43,940 nucleotides of DNA from Hyphomicrobiales bacterium (GTDB lineage: Bacteria > Pseudomonadota > Alphaproteobacteria > Rhizobiales > Beijerinckiaceae), in NCBI GenBank assembly GCA_019237205.1, contig JAFAHO010000419.1:1-43940 (forward strand). Reading direction: 5' to 3'. A model generated the notes under the pieces. That model was not told the DNA's origin, did not search any database, and saw only the letters and a program-made list of their open reading frames with translations. The position numbers and the translations under genes were made by a program. Below are positions 1 to 9,968 of the stretch, piece after piece. Within the stretch, counting starts at the first letter, position 1, and the number at the start of each line of letters is the position of its first letter.

Positions 1-348
1 GAACGACCACAACACATCGTCCGCGTTGAAGTCGCGCGTCGGCTTGAAGTCCTTCTGCGAATGGAACTTGACGCCCTTGCGCAGATGGAACGTGATCGTT
101 CTGCCGCCGTCGGTGATGTCCCAGCTCGCGGCGAGGCCCGGCACAACCTCGGTCGTCCCCCGCTTGAATTCGGTCAGGCGGTTGTAGACGGGCCGAGCGG
201 CGTCGAAGCTGGTGCCGGTCGTGTTGATCGAAGGAGTGAAATTCTCGGGGCTGCCTTCCGAGCAATAGACCAGGGTTTTGGCCGATGCCGCGCTCACGCC
301 GGCGAGCGCGATGGCCAGCCCGAGGCCGGCAAGGGTGATGGTTTTCAT
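1..348 (-). CDS. Peptide ABC transporter substrate-binding protein (N-terminal part)
   Basis: This is the N-terminus (116 residues) of a family 5 extracellular solute-binding protein of the DppA/OppA type, which delivers di- or oligopeptides to an inner-membrane ABC permease. The first 23 residues form a Sec signal peptide: MKT, a hydrophobic Leu/Ala core and an ASA cleavage site. The mature start (TLVYCSEGSPENFTPS) and the later segment GLAASWDITDGGRTITFHLR are typical of the family. The start ATG lies at 346-348 behind a strong AGGAGG ribosome site. The gene runs off the window's left edge, so the ligand class cannot be refined. The family call is fairly sure and the substrate is not. Confidence 0.88.
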   Translation of the reverse strand, partial: MKTITLAGLGLAIALAGVSAASAKTLVYCSEGSPENFTPSINTTGTSFDAARPVYNRLTEFKRGTTEVVPGLAASWDITDGGRTITFHLRKGVKFHSQKDFKPTRDFNADDVLWSF

Positions 349-488
349 GCTTGTCCTCCTGGTGAAGCCGCGCTTCGGCGGCGTCGGCCGCCGGCCGCGG
401 CGCGAGCTATTCTTGCGCTGAAACCAAGCAACGCATCGAAGCCCTTTTTCCCTTCGAACGCAATGGCGCGTCGACAAAGCCCGGCGCG

Positions 489-806
489 TCAAAGCGCTCT
501 CAGCCGCGCGATGAGCGTCTCGGGATCACCGCCGACCGCCACCAGCTTGAGCCGGTTCTTGACCCCCGCCGCAAGCCTCACGCGCGAAACGGGGGCGTCG
601 AGCTTCGCCGCCAGCAGCGCGCAAAGCGCTTCATTGGCGCGGCCGTCTTCCGGCGCGCTGCGCACCCGCGCGAGCAGCACGCTCGTTCCGTCGGCGAGCC
701 GCGCGACGCCGTCGATCGCGTCGCGCCCGCCCTTCGGCGTCAAGCGGCACGCCACCACCACGCCTTCGAGCGTCGTTCGCCAGGGCTCGTGGGCGCGCGC
801 CGTCAC
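489..806 (-). CDS. DUF167 / UPF0235 (YggU-like) protein
   Basis: This 105-residue protein matches the DUF167/UPF0235 family in length and pattern: an early beta strand (VVVACRLTPKGGRDAIDGV), the central RVRSAPEDGRANEALCALLA segment and a closing VKNRLKLVAVGGD stretch. The family is small, cytosolic and of unknown biochemical role. Its ATG overlaps the xerD stop codon by four bases (ATGA), so it is the last gene of the ruv-xerD operon and is probably translationally coupled. No function can be assigned beyond the family name. Confidence 0.85.
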   Translation of the reverse strand: MTARAHEPWRTTLEGVVVACRLTPKGGRDAIDGVARLADGTSVLLARVRSAPEDGRANEALCALLAAKLDAPVSRVRLAAGVKNRLKLVAVGGDPETLIARLRAL

Positions 807-1750
807 GTGGCCTCCTCATCGTTCATCGGATGCAGATCCCGAACCATGGCTTTTGCCCGTTCATCGAGCACGTGCGTGTAGATCTGGGTCGTCGAAATGT
901 CGGCGTGCCCGAGCAGATCCTGGACGACGCGCAGATCCGCTCCGTTCTGCAGCAGGTGGCTCGCGAAAGCGTGGCGAAGAACATGCGGGCTCACGCGGGC
1001 GGCCGGGATGCCGGCGGAGGCGGCCGCTGCCTTCAGATCGCGCGCGAAAGCCTGGCGCGTCATATGGCCGCTTGCGCTGTCGGCGGGAAAAAGCCAGGGC
1101 GAGGCAGCCCCGCCCGGCGCCGCTTCATTGAGAAGCGCCCGATAGGCGGCCATCGCGACGCGAGCGGGACTGGACAGAACCGCCAGGCGCTCCTTTCCGC
1201 CTTTGCCCCGGACGGTCAGGACAGGCTCCTTCAGCCGCGCCGCCGACTTCGGCAGGCTCAGGGCTTCGGACACCCGGAGGCCCGAGCCGTAGATGACCTC
1301 GATCACACAGGCCAGTCGTGCGGCGGCGAGCCGCTCGCGCAAGGGTCTGTTGGGCGCGTCGACCCCCTCGCCCGTGGTCGCGATGAGCCGATCGACTTCC
1401 GCAACCGTCAGCATCTTGGGGAGAGGCCGGGCGCGGCGCGGCCCTTCGATCGCCAAGGTCGGATCATCGCGCCGCCGTCCTTCCGCATAAAGGTGCTTGT
1501 GGAACTGGCGGATGGCGGAGAGACGGCGGGCGAGCGAAGCGGCGCTGAGCCCATTCGCGCCGCGCGAGGAGAGATAAGCGCGAATATGTGCTACGCCAGC
1601 CTTGAGCGGGTCGGTCCCCTGCTCGCGGAGACGCGCTTCATAGTCGGAAAGATCGCGCCGGTAGGCTTCGATCGTGTTGGCGCTCGCGCCCCGCTCCGAG
1701 GCGAGCGCCTCGAGAAAGCCGACGACGAGACGGCCCGACAGCGATGTCAT
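803..1750 (-). CDS. xerD: Site-specific tyrosine recombinase XerD
   Basis: This 315-residue tyrosine recombinase acts with XerC at dif to resolve chromosome dimers. Residues 1-95 form the SAM-like core-binding domain and 110-300 the catalytic domain. The catalytic set is visible: R159 (GSGLRVSE), K183 (RGKGGKER), H256 and R259 (HVLRHAFASHLL), H282 (LLGHADISTTQIYTH) and the nucleophile Y291. The length is normal. Its start overlaps the stop of the preceding 47-residue gene (ATGA), and its own stop overlaps the DUF167 start. Paralogue XerC is the alternative; the position beside a short REIT-type membrane protein, as I recall it in Rhizobiales, favours XerD. Confidence 0.92.
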   Translation of the reverse strand: MTSLSGRLVVGFLEALASERGASANTIEAYRRDLSDYEARLREQGTDPLKAGVAHIRAYLSSRGANGLSAASLARRLSAIRQFHKHLYAEGRRRDDPTLAIEGPRRARPLPKMLTVAEVDRLIATTGEGVDAPNRPLRERLAAARLACVIEVIYGSGLRVSEALSLPKSAARLKEPVLTVRGKGGKERLAVLSSPARVAMAAYRALLNEAAPGGAASPWLFPADSASGHMTRQAFARDLKAAAASAGIPAARVSPHVLRHAFASHLLQNGADLRVVQDLLGHADISTTQIYTHVLDERAKAMVRDLHPMNDEEAT

Positions 1751-1890
1751 TTTTCGGCCTTCGGCAGCGTGATCGTCTGCGTGATCTCGCGCGGCTTCAC
1801 TTTGACGAAATTCGCCAGCGCATACAAGCCGCCGTAGACGAGGCCCGCCAGCGCGGCGACAACGACGAGGAAGCGAATGAGGCTCGGCAA
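1747..1890 (-). CDS. Small single-pass membrane protein upstream of xerD
   Basis: This 47-residue reading frame starts at a TTG (1888-1890), preceded by AGGA about seven bases upstream. It encodes one strongly hydrophobic segment (LIRFLVVVAALAGLVYGGLYALANFV) followed by a charged tail ending PREITQTITLPKAEK. The tail PREITxxI resembles short uncharacterised membrane proteins that I recall beside xerD in other Rhizobiales. Its TGA overlaps the xerD ATG by four bases, which supports translation in the operon. Function is unknown. The TTG start is inferred, since no in-frame ATG or GTG exists before the ruvB stop. Confidence 0.7.
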   Translation of the reverse strand: MPSLIRFLVVVAALAGLVYGGLYALANFVKVKPREITQTITLPKAEK

Positions 1891-1932
1891 GGCGCGGTCC
1901 TGCGATGGATCAATACACGCTTGGTTATCGTG

Positions 1933-2967
1933 TCAGTCTTCGTCGAACAAGCTCGGCTGCGGCCCCTCGCGCGGCGGCTCGGCGAGACCGAGATGGCGGA
2001 AGGCATGCGATGTCAGTAGCCGTCCGCGTGGCGTGCGCTGCACGAAGCCCTGCTGGATGAGATAGGGTTCGATAATGTCCTCGATCGCGTCGCGGGGCTC
2101 GGAGAGCGCAGCGACGATCGTCTCGACGCCGACCGGACCGCCGCCGAACTTGACCGCGATCGCGTCGAGGTAGCGGCGGTCCATCTGGTCGAGGCCGATC
2201 GTGTCGACGTCGAGCAGCCTGAGCGCGCCGTCGGCAAGCGCACGCGTCACCACCGTCGCGCCCTCGACAGTGGCGAAATCCCGAATCCGCCGAAGGAGGC
2301 GCCCGGCGATGCGCGGCGTGCCACGCGAGCGCCTGGCGATCTCGTTCGCGCCGTCCTCGGCGAGGGTAAGGCCGATCACCCGCGCGCCGCGCGTGACGAT
2401 CGTCTGCAGTTCGTCGGTCGTGTAGAAGTTGAGGCGAATCGGAATGCCGAAGCGGTCCCGCAGCGGTGTCGTGAGAAGTCCTGCGCGGGTCGTCGCGCCA
2501 ATGAGGGTGAACCTGGCGAGGTCGATCTTCACCGAACGCGCCGCCGGTCCCGCGCCGATGATGAGGTCGAGCTGGAAGTCCTCCATAGCCGGATAAAGGA
2601 TTTCCTCTATCGCCGGATTGAGCCGATGAATCTCGTCGATGAACAGGACGTCGCGCGGTTCGAGATTGGTGAGCTGCGCCGCAAGATCGCCCGCCTTGGC
2701 GATCACCGGTCCCGAAGTCGAGCGAAAGTTGACGCCGAGCTCGCGCGCCACGATCTGTGCGAGGGTCGTCTTGCCGAGGCCGGGCGGCCCGACGAACAGC
2801 ACGTGATCGAGCGCCTCGCCGCGAGCCTTGGCCGATTCGATGAAGACTTTGAGATTCTTGCGCGCGCCTTCCTGGCCGGTGAAATCGGCCAGCACTTGCG
2901 GGCGCAGCGCCGCGTCGTCCTCCGGGCGCTTCTCGGCCGAGACGAGACGGCGCGGCGCGTCGGCCAT
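1933..2967 (-). CDS. ruvB: Holliday junction branch migration helicase RuvB
   Basis: RuvB is the hexameric AAA+ motor that, with RuvA, drives branch migration of Holliday junctions. The 344 residues carry Walker A at about 60-67 (GPPGLGKTT), Walker B with the IDEIHRLNP motif, sensor 1 [18 protein letters not shown] and the C-terminal winged helix ([30 protein letters not shown]). Length and motifs are normal. It lies one base from the upstream membrane-protein gene and in the same operon as ruvC and ruvA. Confidence 0.97.
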   Translation of the reverse strand: MADAPRRLVSAEKRPEDDAALRPQVLADFTGQEGARKNLKVFIESAKARGEALDHVLFVGPPGLGKTTLAQIVARELGVNFRSTSGPVIAKAGDLAAQLTNLEPRDVLFIDEIHRLNPAIEEILYPAMEDFQLDLIIGAGPAARSVKIDLARFTLIGATTRAGLLTTPLRDRFGIPIRLNFYTTDELQTIVTRGARVIGLTLAEDGANEIARRSRGTPRIAGRLLRRIRDFATVEGATVVTRALADGALRLLDVDTIGLDQMDRRYLDAIAVKFGGGPVGVETIVAALSEPRDAIEDIIEPYLIQQGFVQRTPRGRLLTSHAFRHLGLAEPPREGPQPSLFDED

Positions 2968-2968
2968 G

Positions 2969-3532
2969 TCACGCGGCTCCTGGCGTTTGGGCGGGCGACG
3001 GCCTCATCCTCAGCCCCATGAGGCTCGCCGCCATGGCGCAGACAAGGCCCGCGAGCGCGCCGCAAGCGACGAAGGCGTGGGCGAGCGCGCCTTCGATTCC
3101 GCCGGAAAACGCCGAATCAATCCAATCGGCAGTTTGAGGGCCGTTGCTGGCCTCGATCGTCATGTCGCCCGAAGCGCCGATCGCAGCGAGGCGCAGCAGC
3201 ACGCCATAGGCGACGACACCGCCGATGACGGCCGAGACGAGCGCGCGGGGCCACCGTTCTGGGGCCGCGGCGTCCCATAACCCATAAAGGAATCCGGTCG
3301 CCGCGGCCGGCCCGACGCCTACGACATAGGCAGCGATGAGCGCAATCGTGTGCCCAAACAGCCCAGCGATCAAAGCGAATAGGGCGAGCGTATCAGCCGC
3401 GATCGGCGGCTTCAGGACAATGGCTAGCGGAAAGAAGAGCGCCCCGCCGATCGCCGGCCCGAGCGCGGCGAACAGCAGCACCAGGCCGATCAGCGGCAGG
3501 ACGAAGGAGCGAGAGGCGCCTTCATCGCTCAT
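2969..3532 (-). CDS. Multi-pass membrane protein inside the ruv operon
   Basis: This 187-residue protein has about five hydrophobic segments, starting with [21 protein letters not shown] and ending with [22 protein letters not shown] recognise no domain. The ATG at 3530-3532 overlaps the ruvA stop (ATGA), and its own stop lies one base from the ruvB start, so it is embedded between ruvA and ruvB. The same frame stays open upstream to 4207, but that part overlaps ruvA and ruvC on the same strand and is not coding. The position suggests co-expression with the resolvasome genes; a role there is not implied by sequence. Confidence 0.78.
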   Translation of the reverse strand: MSDEGASRSFVLPLIGLVLLFAALGPAIGGALFFPLAIVLKPPIAADTLALFALIAGLFGHTIALIAAYVVGVGPAAATGFLYGLWDAAAPERWPRALVSAVIGGVVAYGVLLRLAAIGASGDMTIEASNGPQTADWIDSAFSGGIEGALAHAFVACGALAGLVCAMAASLMGLRMRPSPAQTPGAA

Positions 3533-4137
3533 TGCGCCAGATCCTTCAGGGCCGCCCGGATCAGCGTCGCAGTCTGGGCCTCCGAGCCGAGGTGCGCCGA
3601 GCACCTGGCGACCGCCGCCGCGGCTTGCGGCCGGGCGTAGCCAAGGCCAACCAGCGCAAGCATTGCGTCCTCCGCCGCCTCGGGCAGTTTCGGTGCGCTG
3701 TCGGCGCCCGCGCCGCCGAAGTCGACGCCGCCCAAAGCCGGCGCCTTGTCCTTGAGCTCGAGCACCAGGCGCGCGGCGAGCTTCGGACCGACGCCCGGCG
3801 CGCGCGCCATCATCGCCTTGTCCTGGTTGGCGATCGCGGCCGACAGAGCGTCCGCCGTCAATACGCCGAGAATGCCGAGGGCGACTTTTGCGCCGACGCC
3901 CTGCACGCTCTGCAGAAGACGGAACCAGTCGCGCTCGATCATTGTCAGGAAGCCGTAAAGCCGAATCGCGTCCTCGCGCACCTGCGTCTCGATCAGGAGC
4001 GCAACAGGGTCGCCGACCGGCGGCAGCGACCGCAGGGTCCGCGCGGACGCAGCGACGAGGTAGCCGACCCCGTTGACGTCGAGGATGAGGCCTTCCTCGT
4101 CCAGGCTGTCGACAACCCCGCTGAGCTTGCCGATCAT
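3529..4137 (-). CDS. ruvA: Holliday junction DNA helicase subunit RuvA
   Basis: RuvA is the tetrameric protein that holds the four-way junction and loads RuvB. The 202 residues show the N-terminal OB fold (MIGKLSGVVDSLDEEGLILDVNGVGYLV), two helix-hairpin-helix motifs (LQSVQGVGAKVALGIL and ARAPGVGPKLAARLVLELK) and, after a flexible Ala/Gly linker, domain III (AEDAMLALVGLGYARPQA), which contacts RuvB. Its start overlaps the ruvC stop by four bases (ATGA). Length is typical. Confidence 0.97.
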   Translation of the reverse strand: MIGKLSGVVDSLDEEGLILDVNGVGYLVAASARTLRSLPPVGDPVALLIETQVREDAIRLYGFLTMIERDWFRLLQSVQGVGAKVALGILGVLTADALSAAIANQDKAMMARAPGVGPKLAARLVLELKDKAPALGGVDFGGAGADSAPKLPEAAEDAMLALVGLGYARPQAAAAVARCSAHLGSEAQTATLIRAALKDLAQ

Positions 4138-4637
4138 GCGGCGCCCCTCGCGCGCGCCTTGCGGTGCTGGGCGTGGCAGATGGCGACGGCAAGCGCATCC
4201 GCCGCATCGGGGGTCGAGGCGTTGGAGGCCGGCAGCAGCATTCTGACCATCATCGCAACCTGGTTCTTTTCCGCATGCCCGGCCCCGACCACCGTCTTCT
4301 TGATGAGGTTGGCTGCGTATTCGGAAACCGGCAGGTCTTTCAGCGCGAGCGCCGCGAGCGTGACCCCGCGCGCCTGTCCGAGTTTCAGCGTCGACTGGGG
4401 ATCGCGGTTGACGAACGTCTCCTCGACCGCCGCCTCGTGTGGCCGATCCCGCTCGACGAGCGCCGTCAGCGCGCAGTGGATCGAGGCCAGCCGGTCGGCG
4501 AGGCAGGTCGCCGCGTCGGTCTGAATCGACCCGCAGGCGATAAAGCTCAACCTCGACCCGGCGGCCTCGATCAGTCCCCAGCCCGTGTTGCGCAGGCCCG
4601 GGTCGACGCCGAGGATGCGAATCGCGGCGATGTTCAT
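4134..4637 (-). CDS. ruvC: Holliday junction resolvase RuvC
   Basis: RuvC is the dimeric endonuclease that cuts Holliday junctions symmetrically. The 167 residues start with the RNase H-like strand carrying catalytic D12 (ILGVDPGLRNTGWG). They continue with the VEETFVNRDPQSTLKLGQARGVTL block that holds the second acid, and end with DAADALAVAICHAQH, which carries the last acidic ligands. This is the first gene of the minus-strand ruv operon; the 42 bp before it hold its leader. Confidence 0.96.
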   Translation of the reverse strand: MNIAAIRILGVDPGLRNTGWGLIEAAGSRLSFIACGSIQTDAATCLADRLASIHCALTALVERDRPHEAAVEETFVNRDPQSTLKLGQARGVTLAALALKDLPVSEYAANLIKKTVVGAGHAEKNQVAMMVRMLLPASNASTPDAADALAVAICHAQHRKARARGAA

Positions 4638-4679
4638 GGAATGTCTCTTATACGAAAAACCGCCGAAAGCGACCTGCGT

Positions 4680-5506
4680 TCAGGAAAGCGGGTCGCTTGC
4701 GTCCAGAGCTTTCAGTTCGCGCTCGATCGACCTGAGTTCGTAGAAGGCGTAACGAAAATCACGCCCCCCGATCGCCTGCCAGACCTTCGAGACGCGCTCG
4801 GTAAGACGAGGAACTGCGGCCAGAAAGCGCGCCGCCTCCTCGAGCGCGCCCTTTTCATTGACGAGATAACGCCGGTTAAGGGCGAACAGAACCTGACCGA
4901 CGCAACACAACGCGCGGTACGCGCAACCGGCGATGTGAGTCTGATCGCCCCGCGCGACGGCGGTCTCGCCGTTCTCGATGCTGAACAGGACTTCCCACTG
5001 GAATCGGCGGATGAGCGCCTGCCGAAGCGGATCGGGATAGGGCTCAACGCTGCGAGCGCGCCGTCGGGATCGTGTAGTGGCCGGCAAAGGGCGACTTCGC
5101 CCATCCAGATCGCCGAGCAGAAGCCATGCGGATGTCCCGGCTGATAGTCCATCCTGACGTCTCCGATCCGGCACGCGCGAACGACGTCCTCCACTGCCTC
5201 AAGGCAGCGGTAGAGCAAATCGACCTTCTGGCGGCCGATCGACAACCACGCGCCGCCGACGATCCAGGGACCCCATTCGCCGGCTTCGGTCACGACCGCG
5301 CCATCGGGATCATCGACCAGGCTTCTCAAGGCCTCGCGCAGTCGCGCCGCAGCCGGTTCCTGGCCGCGTCGATAGTAGAGGCCGATGTCGGTGTCGGAGC
5401 GAGGCCGCGCCGTTCCTCTGGCGCGCGAGCCGCCAAGCGCGATCGCAGCGACGCCTGGAACGGCGACCAGCGCAGGCGTCAGACGCGCGAGGATCGGGTT
5501 CGCCAT
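4680..5506 (-). pseudogene. Nucleotidyltransferase-domain protein, interrupted by a -1 frameshift
   Basis: The N-terminal frame (from ATG 5504-5506) encodes a minimal nucleotidyltransferase: G26-S27 (GGSRARG) followed by the D38/D40 pair (SDTDIGLYY). It then continues normally to LHDPDGALAALS. The sense then moves to another frame, which encodes PYPDPLRQALIRRFQWEVLFSI and a helical C-terminal domain ending at 4680, like DUF4037-type nucleotidyltransferase partners. The switch lies at about 5041-5050 and fits loss of one base. Either the gene is dead or the read has an error; both halves look well preserved, so the event is recent or artefactual. Members of this group resemble aminoglycoside or lincosamide nucleotidyltransferases, but the substrate is unknown. 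Confidence 0.75.
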
Positions 5507-5684
5507 GTCGGCAACAAGCTCGCGTTGCGGCGGCCCCGGCCCGGTCTGCGAAGCCGCAGAGATACGAACCCACGCGGTTTATCCGATCGGCCGGGCGCCG
5601 TCATCACGCGCCCGCTGGCGCCGGCGCCGCCGGTGCGCTAAGGCGGCAAATAGGCGCGAGACCGATTCGGGAGGCCCGCGGGCG

Positions 5685-6500
5685 ATGCTGCCGACGAAAT
5701 TCTGGGCCGAAATGACCTGGCCGGATTTCCAGCGCGCCGACATGAGCAGGGTCATCGCGGTTCTGCCGGTCGCGGCGATCGAGCAGCACGGCCCGCATCT
5801 CCCGGTCGGCGTCGACGCCTTTATCAACGACGGTTACGTGCGGCGCGCAGCGGCCCGACTCCCGGGGGACTTGCCGGCGCTGTTCCTGCCCTTGCAGCCG
5901 ATCGGCGTCTCGGGCGAGCACAACGACTTTCCCGGTACGCTGACGCTCTCGGCCGAAAGCGCGATCCACGCCTGGACCGAGATCGGCGACGGCGTCGCGC
6001 GCGCGGGCTGCCGCAAGCTTGTGATGATGAATTCGCATGGCGGCAATGTCGCCGCGATCGACGCCGCCGCGCTCGCGCTGCGCATGCGCTGGCGCATGCT
6101 AGCGATCAACGCCTCCTGGCGCCGGCTTGGCTATCCCGACGGCCTGTTCTCGCCCCGCGAATTGGCGCATGGGATTCACGGCGGCGACGCCGAGACGTCG
6201 CTCACCCTCGCCTTCAGGCCCAAAACCGTTCGGATGACCGAAGCGCGCGATTTTTGGAGCGCCGCCGAATCAATGGAGCGCGATTTCGCCCTCCTGCGCG
6301 CCAAGCCGCCCCTCGGCTTCGCCTGGATGGCGGGCGATCTCAACTCGGAAGGCGCCGTTGGGGAAGCGCAGAGGGCGAGCGCTGAAAAGGGCGAGGCCGC
6401 GGCGGATTACGGGGTCGAGCGGTTCGTTGCGCTCCTGCGCGACGTGCAGGCTTTCGATCTCGCGCGCCTCGCATCCGGACCGGTGGGCGCGGCGCTATGA
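5685..6500 (+). CDS. Creatininase-family amidohydrolase
   Basis: This 271-residue protein belongs to the creatininase (creatinine amidohydrolase) family of metal-dependent hydrolases. The metal-binding motif is seen at residues 31-44 (AIEQHGPHLPVGVD: E33, H35, D44), with the later LVMMNSHGGNVAA and HGGDAETSLTLAF motifs supplying further ligands. The family includes creatininase, MftE-like peptidases and formamide hydrolases, so the substrate is uncertain. The start ATG at 5685 was chosen because homology begins there; the frame stays open upstream without similarity. Its stop overlaps the rnhB start (ATGA). Confidence 0.88.
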   Translation: MLPTKFWAEMTWPDFQRADMSRVIAVLPVAAIEQHGPHLPVGVDAFINDGYVRRAAARLPGDLPALFLPLQPIGVSGEHNDFPGTLTLSAESAIHAWTEIGDGVARAGCRKLVMMNSHGGNVAAIDAAALALRMRWRMLAINASWRRLGYPDGLFSPRELAHGIHGGDAETSLTLAFRPKTVRMTEARDFWSAAESMERDFALLRAKPPLGFAWMAGDLNSEGAVGEAQRASAEKGEAAADYGVERFVALLRDVQAFDLARLASGPVGAAL

Positions 6501-7113
6501 GCGAAGCGCTTTTCCCGCACTTCCGTTTCGAGCGCGAGGCGATGGCGCAGGGCTGCCGCTGGGTCGCAGGCGTCGACGAGGTCGGGCGGGGTCCGCTCGC
6601 GGCCCGGTCGGCGTCGCCGCCGTCGTTCTCGATCCGGACGATCTTCCGGAGGGTCTTGATGATAAGGCGCTGAGCGAGGCGCAGCGCGACGAACTCCGGC
6701 CCGTCATCTTCGGTAGGGCGCTCAGCGTCTCGATCGTCTTCGCCAGCCCCGAAGAGATCGATGTCCAAAACATTCGTGGGGCTGCGCTGCGCGCCATGGC
6801 GCGCGCCGTCGGGGCATTGAGCTTGCGGCCCGATCTCGCGTTGATCGACGGACGCGACGTCCCCGAGGGGCTGGTCTGCCCGGCGCGCCCGATCGTCGGC
6901 GGCGACGCGCTATCCCTGTCGATCGCCGCCGCGTCGATCATCGCAAAGACGACCCGGGACGCGCTCATGCGCAACCTGGCGCGCGACTTCCCGCAATACG
7001 GCTTCGCCAGCCACGTCGGCTATGCGACTGCGCTGCATCGCCAGGCGCTCGCGCTGGCGGGCCCCTGCCCCTATCACCGGCGCTCTTTCCGGCTTTCCGA
7101 GGACACCGAATAA
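6497..7113 (+). pseudogene. rnhB: Ribonuclease HII with a one-base deletion
   Basis: RNase HII removes ribonucleotides from DNA. The frame starting at 6497 encodes the N-terminus through the first catalytic motif (VAGVDEVGRGPLA). At about 6600-6603 (gcggccc, where gcgggccc would give GPLAGPVGVAAVVLD) the frame changes. The rest, including the catalytic acid in LALIDGRD, the IVGGDALSLSIAAASIIAKTTRD block and the FPQYGFASHVGYAT tail, lies one frame over to the stop at 7113. With one base restored the protein would be 205 residues, a normal length. Everything outside that site is intact, so a sequencing error is at least as likely as true inactivation. It is coupled to the creatininase-family gene by a four-base overlap. 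Confidence 0.85.
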
Positions 7114-7219
7114 GCGCGCCCCACCCGGGAAATTAAGTAAAAATAACAACAAGGTTAATAGACCCTTCCGGTTACTTCGGGCGTGCGAAAACGACACAAC
7201 GTCAGGGCCGGCCGCATAA

Positions 7220-8479
<1,260 letters not shown>

Positions 8480-8483
8480 GGAC

Positions 8484-9422
8484 TCAGCGCCTCCGCCTCG
8501 GCCGGCGCCGCGATGGGGCGAAATCGCGCACCCGCAGCAAAAAGACTTCGCCTGCGCTCTCTTCGGTGTCGAGCCAGGTAAAGGGCAGGTTGGGAAAGTC
8601 GCGAAGGAGGAGTTCGCGCGCCTGGCCGACCTCGCAGACGAGCGTCCCCCCGGCGGTCAAATGCGCCGGCGCCTCGTTCAGGATCCGCCGCACCACGTCG
8701 AGCCCGTCGCGCCCGCCCGCATGCGCCATCCGCGGCTCGGCGGCGTATTCCGGCGGAAACGCGGCGACCGCCGCGGCGTCTACATAGGGTGGATTGGCGA
8801 GAATGAGATCGTATCGCTCCCCCTTCAGCGGCTCGAACAGATCGCCTTCGATGAGGGCTACGCGCTCGGCGAGCCCGTGCTCCTCGACATTGCGCCTGGC
8901 GACGGCGAGCGCCTCGGGAGAAAGATCGACCGCATCGATCCGCGCATTGGGAAAGACGCGCGCGGCGAGGACGGCGAGCGAGCCCCCGCCCGTGCAGAGA
9001 TCGAGCGCGCGCGACACCGCCTCAGGATCGCCAGTCGGCGCATTCTCCTCGGCGAACGCCGTCATCAAGAGTTCGCCGATGAAGCTCCTGGGCACAATGA
9101 CGCGCTCGTCGACATAGAACGGCACCCCCTGGATGTAGGCGCGGTTCAGGAGATAGGCTGCGGGCTTTCGCGTCCTCACGCGCGCTTCGATCAGCGCGTC
9201 GAGCCGTTCGCGCTCGCTCCGCAGGAGCTTGGCGTCGAGAAACGGGTCCAGCGCGTCGATCGGAAGCTTCAGCCCCTCGAGGATGAGATAGGCCGCCTCG
9301 TCGAGCGCCGTGGTCGCGCCGTGCCCGAACGCGAGACCGGAGGCGCGGAAGCGGCCGATGGCATAGCGCAGCCAGTCGCGCGGCGTCGCAAACAGCTCGA
9401 TGCGGTCGTCTGGCTCTGTCAC
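8484..9422 (-). CDS. prmB: 50S ribosomal protein L3 N5-glutamine methyltransferase PrmB
   Basis: This 312-residue enzyme methylates a glutamine of ribosomal protein L3. It has the N-terminal helical domain typical of PrmB/PrmC, the YIQGVPFYVDERVIVPRSFIGELL segment, the SAM motif DLCTGGGSLAVLAARVFP and the glutamine-binding NPPYVD motif. The VIVPRSFIGELL stretch favours PrmB over PrmC (release-factor methyltransferase). It converges with ccrM, four bases apart, so both genes share their 3' space. Confidence 0.88.
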   Translation of the reverse strand: MTEPDDRIELFATPRDWLRYAIGRFRASGLAFGHGATTALDEAAYLILEGLKLPIDALDPFLDAKLLRSERERLDALIEARVRTRKPAAYLLNRAYIQGVPFYVDERVIVPRSFIGELLMTAFAEENAPTGDPEAVSRALDLCTGGGSLAVLAARVFPNARIDAVDLSPEALAVARRNVEEHGLAERVALIEGDLFEPLKGERYDLILANPPYVDAAAVAAFPPEYAAEPRMAHAGGRDGLDVVRRILNEAPAHLTAGGTLVCEVGQARELLLRDFPNLPFTWLDTEESAGEVFLLRVRDFAPSRRRPRRRR

Positions 9423-9478
9423 AAAACCGTGGATCCGGGTTCATCCTCGAAGGGGCCAGAGATCGGAACGACGGGAGC

Positions 9479-9733
9479 TCACGCGCCGTGCTTGCACTCG
9501 TGCATGAAATGCCTCCGAGGCTTGCCGTGCAGGTTCTGGGCGTCGGCCTTCTGCGAGCATTCGATCGACTTGGCGGAGCGCGCGCCGGCGTCCTCGGCGC
9601 CCGGCGTCATTTGGGGCTTCGTCGAATTGGGCGCTCCGGTCGTGTCGTCAGGCGCGGCAGCGTCGAAAGCAACGGCCCCGCCCGAGATGAAGCAGCAAAG
9701 CGCCGCGGCGCAACCGAGAGTGAGAATTCGCAT
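9479..9733 (-). CDS. PsiF-like periplasmic small protein
   Basis: This 84-residue protein has a Sec-type signal peptide (MRILTLGCAAALCCFISGGAVAF). Its C-terminal repeat-like motif, SIECSQKADAQNLHGKPRRHFMHEC, fits the PsiF family, whose members are small periplasmic proteins of unknown function and phosphate-starvation-inducible in E. coli. The start at 9731-9733 sits exactly at the signal peptide; the longer open frame upstream has no similarity. The gene stands alone behind prmB on the same strand. Confidence 0.75.
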   Translation of the reverse strand: MRILTLGCAAALCCFISGGAVAFDAAAPDDTTGAPNSTKPQMTPGAEDAGARSAKSIECSQKADAQNLHGKPRRHFMHECKHGA

Positions 9734-9968
9734 ATTCGAAGTTTTCCTGTTGTCGTCGATCGCAAGCCCGGCGCCGCTTATAAGGGCCGAGCCTCGAATA
9801 TCAAGCCAAGCAAGGCCCTTGACAACGACCAGACGCGCGAGGGTTTGAGCCGGACATAACGGTCGCCCCGACCGCTGATGCGATGGACGCAGCGCTCGAG
9901 GGCCCTGTGAAAGGCGCCGTGGGATCGCGGTGACGGCGGGAGCCGGAGCGTCGTAAGCTCGAGCCGCC

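Noticed and set aside
61-1131. Long plus-strand open frame opposite the ABC protein, DUF167 and xerD
   Set aside because: Arg/Ala/Gly-rich antisense frame typical of high-G+C DNA; no ribosome site and no similarity, while the minus-strand genes are clear.
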